A DNA stretch of 6,990 bases from JAAYLU01 sp964458805. GTDB taxonomy: Bacteria > Synergistota > Synergistia > Synergistales > Aminobacteriaceae. A program made the position numbers and the translations under genes. Positions 5,969-6,990 of the stretch are shown here, piece after piece. The notes under the pieces are model-generated. The model was not told the origin of the DNA. It saw only the letters and a list, made by a program, of their open reading frames with translations, and made no database searches. Position 1 is the stretch's first letter; each line of letters opens with the position of its first letter. The stretch is taken from positions 1 through 6,990 of the forward strand of contig CAYWKH010000111.1 in assembly GCA_964458805.1 (NCBI GenBank), read 5' to 3'.

Positions 5969-6480
5969 AGCGCCGCAGGCTGCTCCTCTTCTCCGGAGGC
6001 CCTGGAGCGAAGCAGCTTCTTCTTGGACATAGCTCGTTTTACAGGAGAGAAATGGTCTATGAGAAGCCTTCCGTCAAGGTGATCCATCTCGTGAAGGAAG
6101 GCCCTGGCCAGAAATCCCTCCACCGTCGTCTCCAGCTCCGTGCCGTCGATATCCCTGTGGCGGATTGTGATCCTCTCAGGCCGCTTCACGTTTCCGAAGA
6201 TGCCGGGAAAGCTGAGGCACCCCTCCTCGCCGTCCTGTTCACCCTCGGATGAGAGGAGCTCCGGGTTGGCGAGAACGTGAAGGGTGTCCTCGAAGAGGAC
6301 CACTGCCAGACGCAGGGATAGCCCCGCCTGTGGCGCCGCGAGTCCCACCCCGTCGTGTACGCGCATCAGGCGCACCATCTCCGCCACGATGTCCTTCAGG
6401 TCATCGCCGAAGTCGGTCACGGGCCCGGTATTTTCGCGCAGTATCGGGTCGGGGAAGACCCGTAGTCGCAAAGTATTCAT
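5965..6480 (-). CDS. def: Peptide deformylase
   Basis: This metal-dependent deformylase removes the formyl group from the N-terminal methionine of nascent proteins at the ribosome. At 171 residues it has the usual length. All three signature motifs are present and in order: GVGLAAPQ (44-51), EGCLSFPG (86-93) with metal ligand C88, and FLHEMDHLDG (128-137) with ligands H130 and H134 and catalytic E131. The N-terminal segment RVFPDPILRE is typical. The C-terminus is charged (KKKLLRSRASGEEE), as in many bacterial enzymes. It is the first gene of the operon, translationally coupled to fmt, its usual partner. The ATG at 6480 is only 30 bases from the T run of the preceding terminator, has just a weak ribosome binding site, and leaves no obvious room for a promoter of its own. 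Confidence 0.97.
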   Translation of the reverse strand: MNTLRLRVFPDPILRENTGPVTDFGDDLKDIVAEMVRLMRVHDGVGLAAPQAGLSLRLAVVLFEDTLHVLANPELLSSEGEQDGEEGCLSFPGIFGNVKRPERITIRHRDIDGTELETTVEGFLARAFLHEMDHLDGRLLIDHFSPVKRAMSKKKLLRSRASGEEEQPAAL

Positions 6481-6510
6481 GACGCTCGCCGCTCTTTCTT
6501 GGGAATATTG

Positions 6511-6537
6511 AAAAAAGGCCGCCCTGCAGGGCGGCCT
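6511..6537 (-). terminator. Intrinsic terminator after the S1 gene
   Basis: On the minus strand a perfect 8-bp stem, GGCCGCCC paired with GGGCGGCC (6536-6529 and 6524-6517), closes a TGCA tetraloop. A further A-T pair can form at the base. Six T residues (6516-6511) follow. It begins 14 bases after the S1 stop codon and fits a strong Rho-independent terminator for that gene. The def start codon is 30 bases beyond the T run. Confidence 0.92.
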
Positions 6538-6550
6538 CTGTTCATTTATC

Positions 6551-6990
6551 TTAGTCCTGCATCGAGTTTTTAATGTAGTCCCCGATGGTCACGTTGGCCT
6601 CTCCATCGCTCATGACGTTCTTCTGCTGGTGCCTGTCGTGGTCTCCCCTCTCGGGCCTGCCTCTCCTGCGCTCCTCGTCGCGGGGGCGGGGGGCGGACTC
6701 CTGAGGCGGCTCCTCAAGCGCGCTTATGCTGAGGCGCATCCTGCGCTCGGCCGGGTTGATCTCGATGACCCTCGCCAGCACCTCCTGGTTCTCGGAGAGG
6801 ACGTCGCTAGGCTTGTCAACCCTCCTTGTGCTGAGCTGGGAGATGTGGATCAGCCCCTCCACCCCCGGTTCCAGCTCGATGAAGGCGCCGTAGTCGGTCA
6901 GGCTGACGACCTTGCCGGTCACGCGCATGTTCTTGGGGTAGCGCATGTCGGCCGCCATCCAGGGGTCTTCGGACAGCTGCTTGTAGCCGA
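6551..6990 (-). CDS. rpsA: Ribosomal protein S1, C-terminal part
   Basis: The last 145 residues of a multi-S1-domain protein are visible, and the gene continues past the right edge. The first visible residues, GYKQLSEDPW, are the typical end of an S1 repeat and linker in ribosomal protein S1. A complete final S1 RNA-binding domain follows, roughly RVTGKVVSLTDYGAFIELEPGVEGLIHIS and onward to RMRLSISAL. The gene therefore does not begin at the internal ATG at 6958. After the domain comes a charged low-complexity tail of about 50 residues rich in E, R, P and D, ending in IGDYIKNSMQD. S1 binds mRNA on the 30S subunit. In some anaerobes S1 is fused to IspH, and the missing N-terminus could hide that. 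Other S1-repeat proteins are possible but less likely. Confidence 0.85.
   Translation of the reverse strand, partial: GYKQLSEDPWMAADMRYPKNMRVTGKVVSLTDYGAFIELEPGVEGLIHISQLSTRRVDKPSDVLSENQEVLARVIEINPAERRMRLSISALEEPPQESAPRPRDEERRRGRPERGDHDRHQQKNVMSDGEANVTIGDYIKNSMQD

Noticed and set aside
6551..6958. A stand-alone 135-residue single-S1-domain protein starting at the internal ATG 6958
   Set aside because: The frame continues without a stop to the window edge, and the upstream residues GYKQLSEDPW are a typical S1 inter-repeat linker, so this is the end of a larger protein.

Overview
All recognisable genes lie on the minus strand, so transcription runs from the right end of the window to the left. 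The DNA is GC-rich. The long plus-strand reading frames are antisense shadows that encode no recognisable protein. The gene content is bacterial: ribosomal protein S1, peptide deformylase, methionyl-tRNA formyltransferase and a Xer-type recombinase. The four-subunit ferredoxin-dependent 2-oxoacid oxidoreductase points to an anaerobe that oxidises 2-oxoacids, probably ones derived from amino acids. My best guess is a Synergistota-like amino-acid fermenter or another deep-branching GC-rich anaerobe. This is inferred from content and style; no rRNA or other phylogenetic marker was checked.

Layout in transcription order. (1) 6990-6551: the 3' end of an S1-domain gene, most likely rpsA, followed by a strong intrinsic terminator (6537-6511). 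(2) 6480-5021: def and fmt, joined by a 4-base ATGA overlap. (3) 5024-4233: a P-loop ATPase of no established function, joined to fmt by another ATGA overlap. (4) 4195-1558: a complete VOR/KOR-type oxidoreductase in the order ferredoxin (delta), alpha, beta, gamma. (5) 1573-1016: a NUDIX hydrolase resembling ADP-ribose pyrophosphatase, overlapping the gamma gene, followed by an intrinsic terminator (922-894). (6) 874-1: a Xer-type tyrosine recombinase that runs off the left edge.

From def to the NUDIX gene the genes overlap or are separated by at most 37 bases, and no terminator is visible between them. They look like one eight-gene transcription unit. It combines N-formylmethionine handling (Fmt formylates initiator Met-tRNA, Def removes the formyl group from nascent proteins) with ferredoxin-reducing oxidative decarboxylation of 2-oxoacids to acyl-CoA. 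The ATPase lies exactly at the junction of these two functions and is the least understood gene here. Both terminators sit only 19-30 bases upstream of the next start codon, which leaves no room for a normal promoter between terminator and gene.

No tRNA, rRNA, CRISPR array, insertion sequence or prophage was seen, and no stretch above 300 bases lacks a gene. Most of the window looks like core metabolism and housekeeping. The unusual parts are the ATPase, the operon combination, the terminator placement and a local AT-rich patch in fmt.
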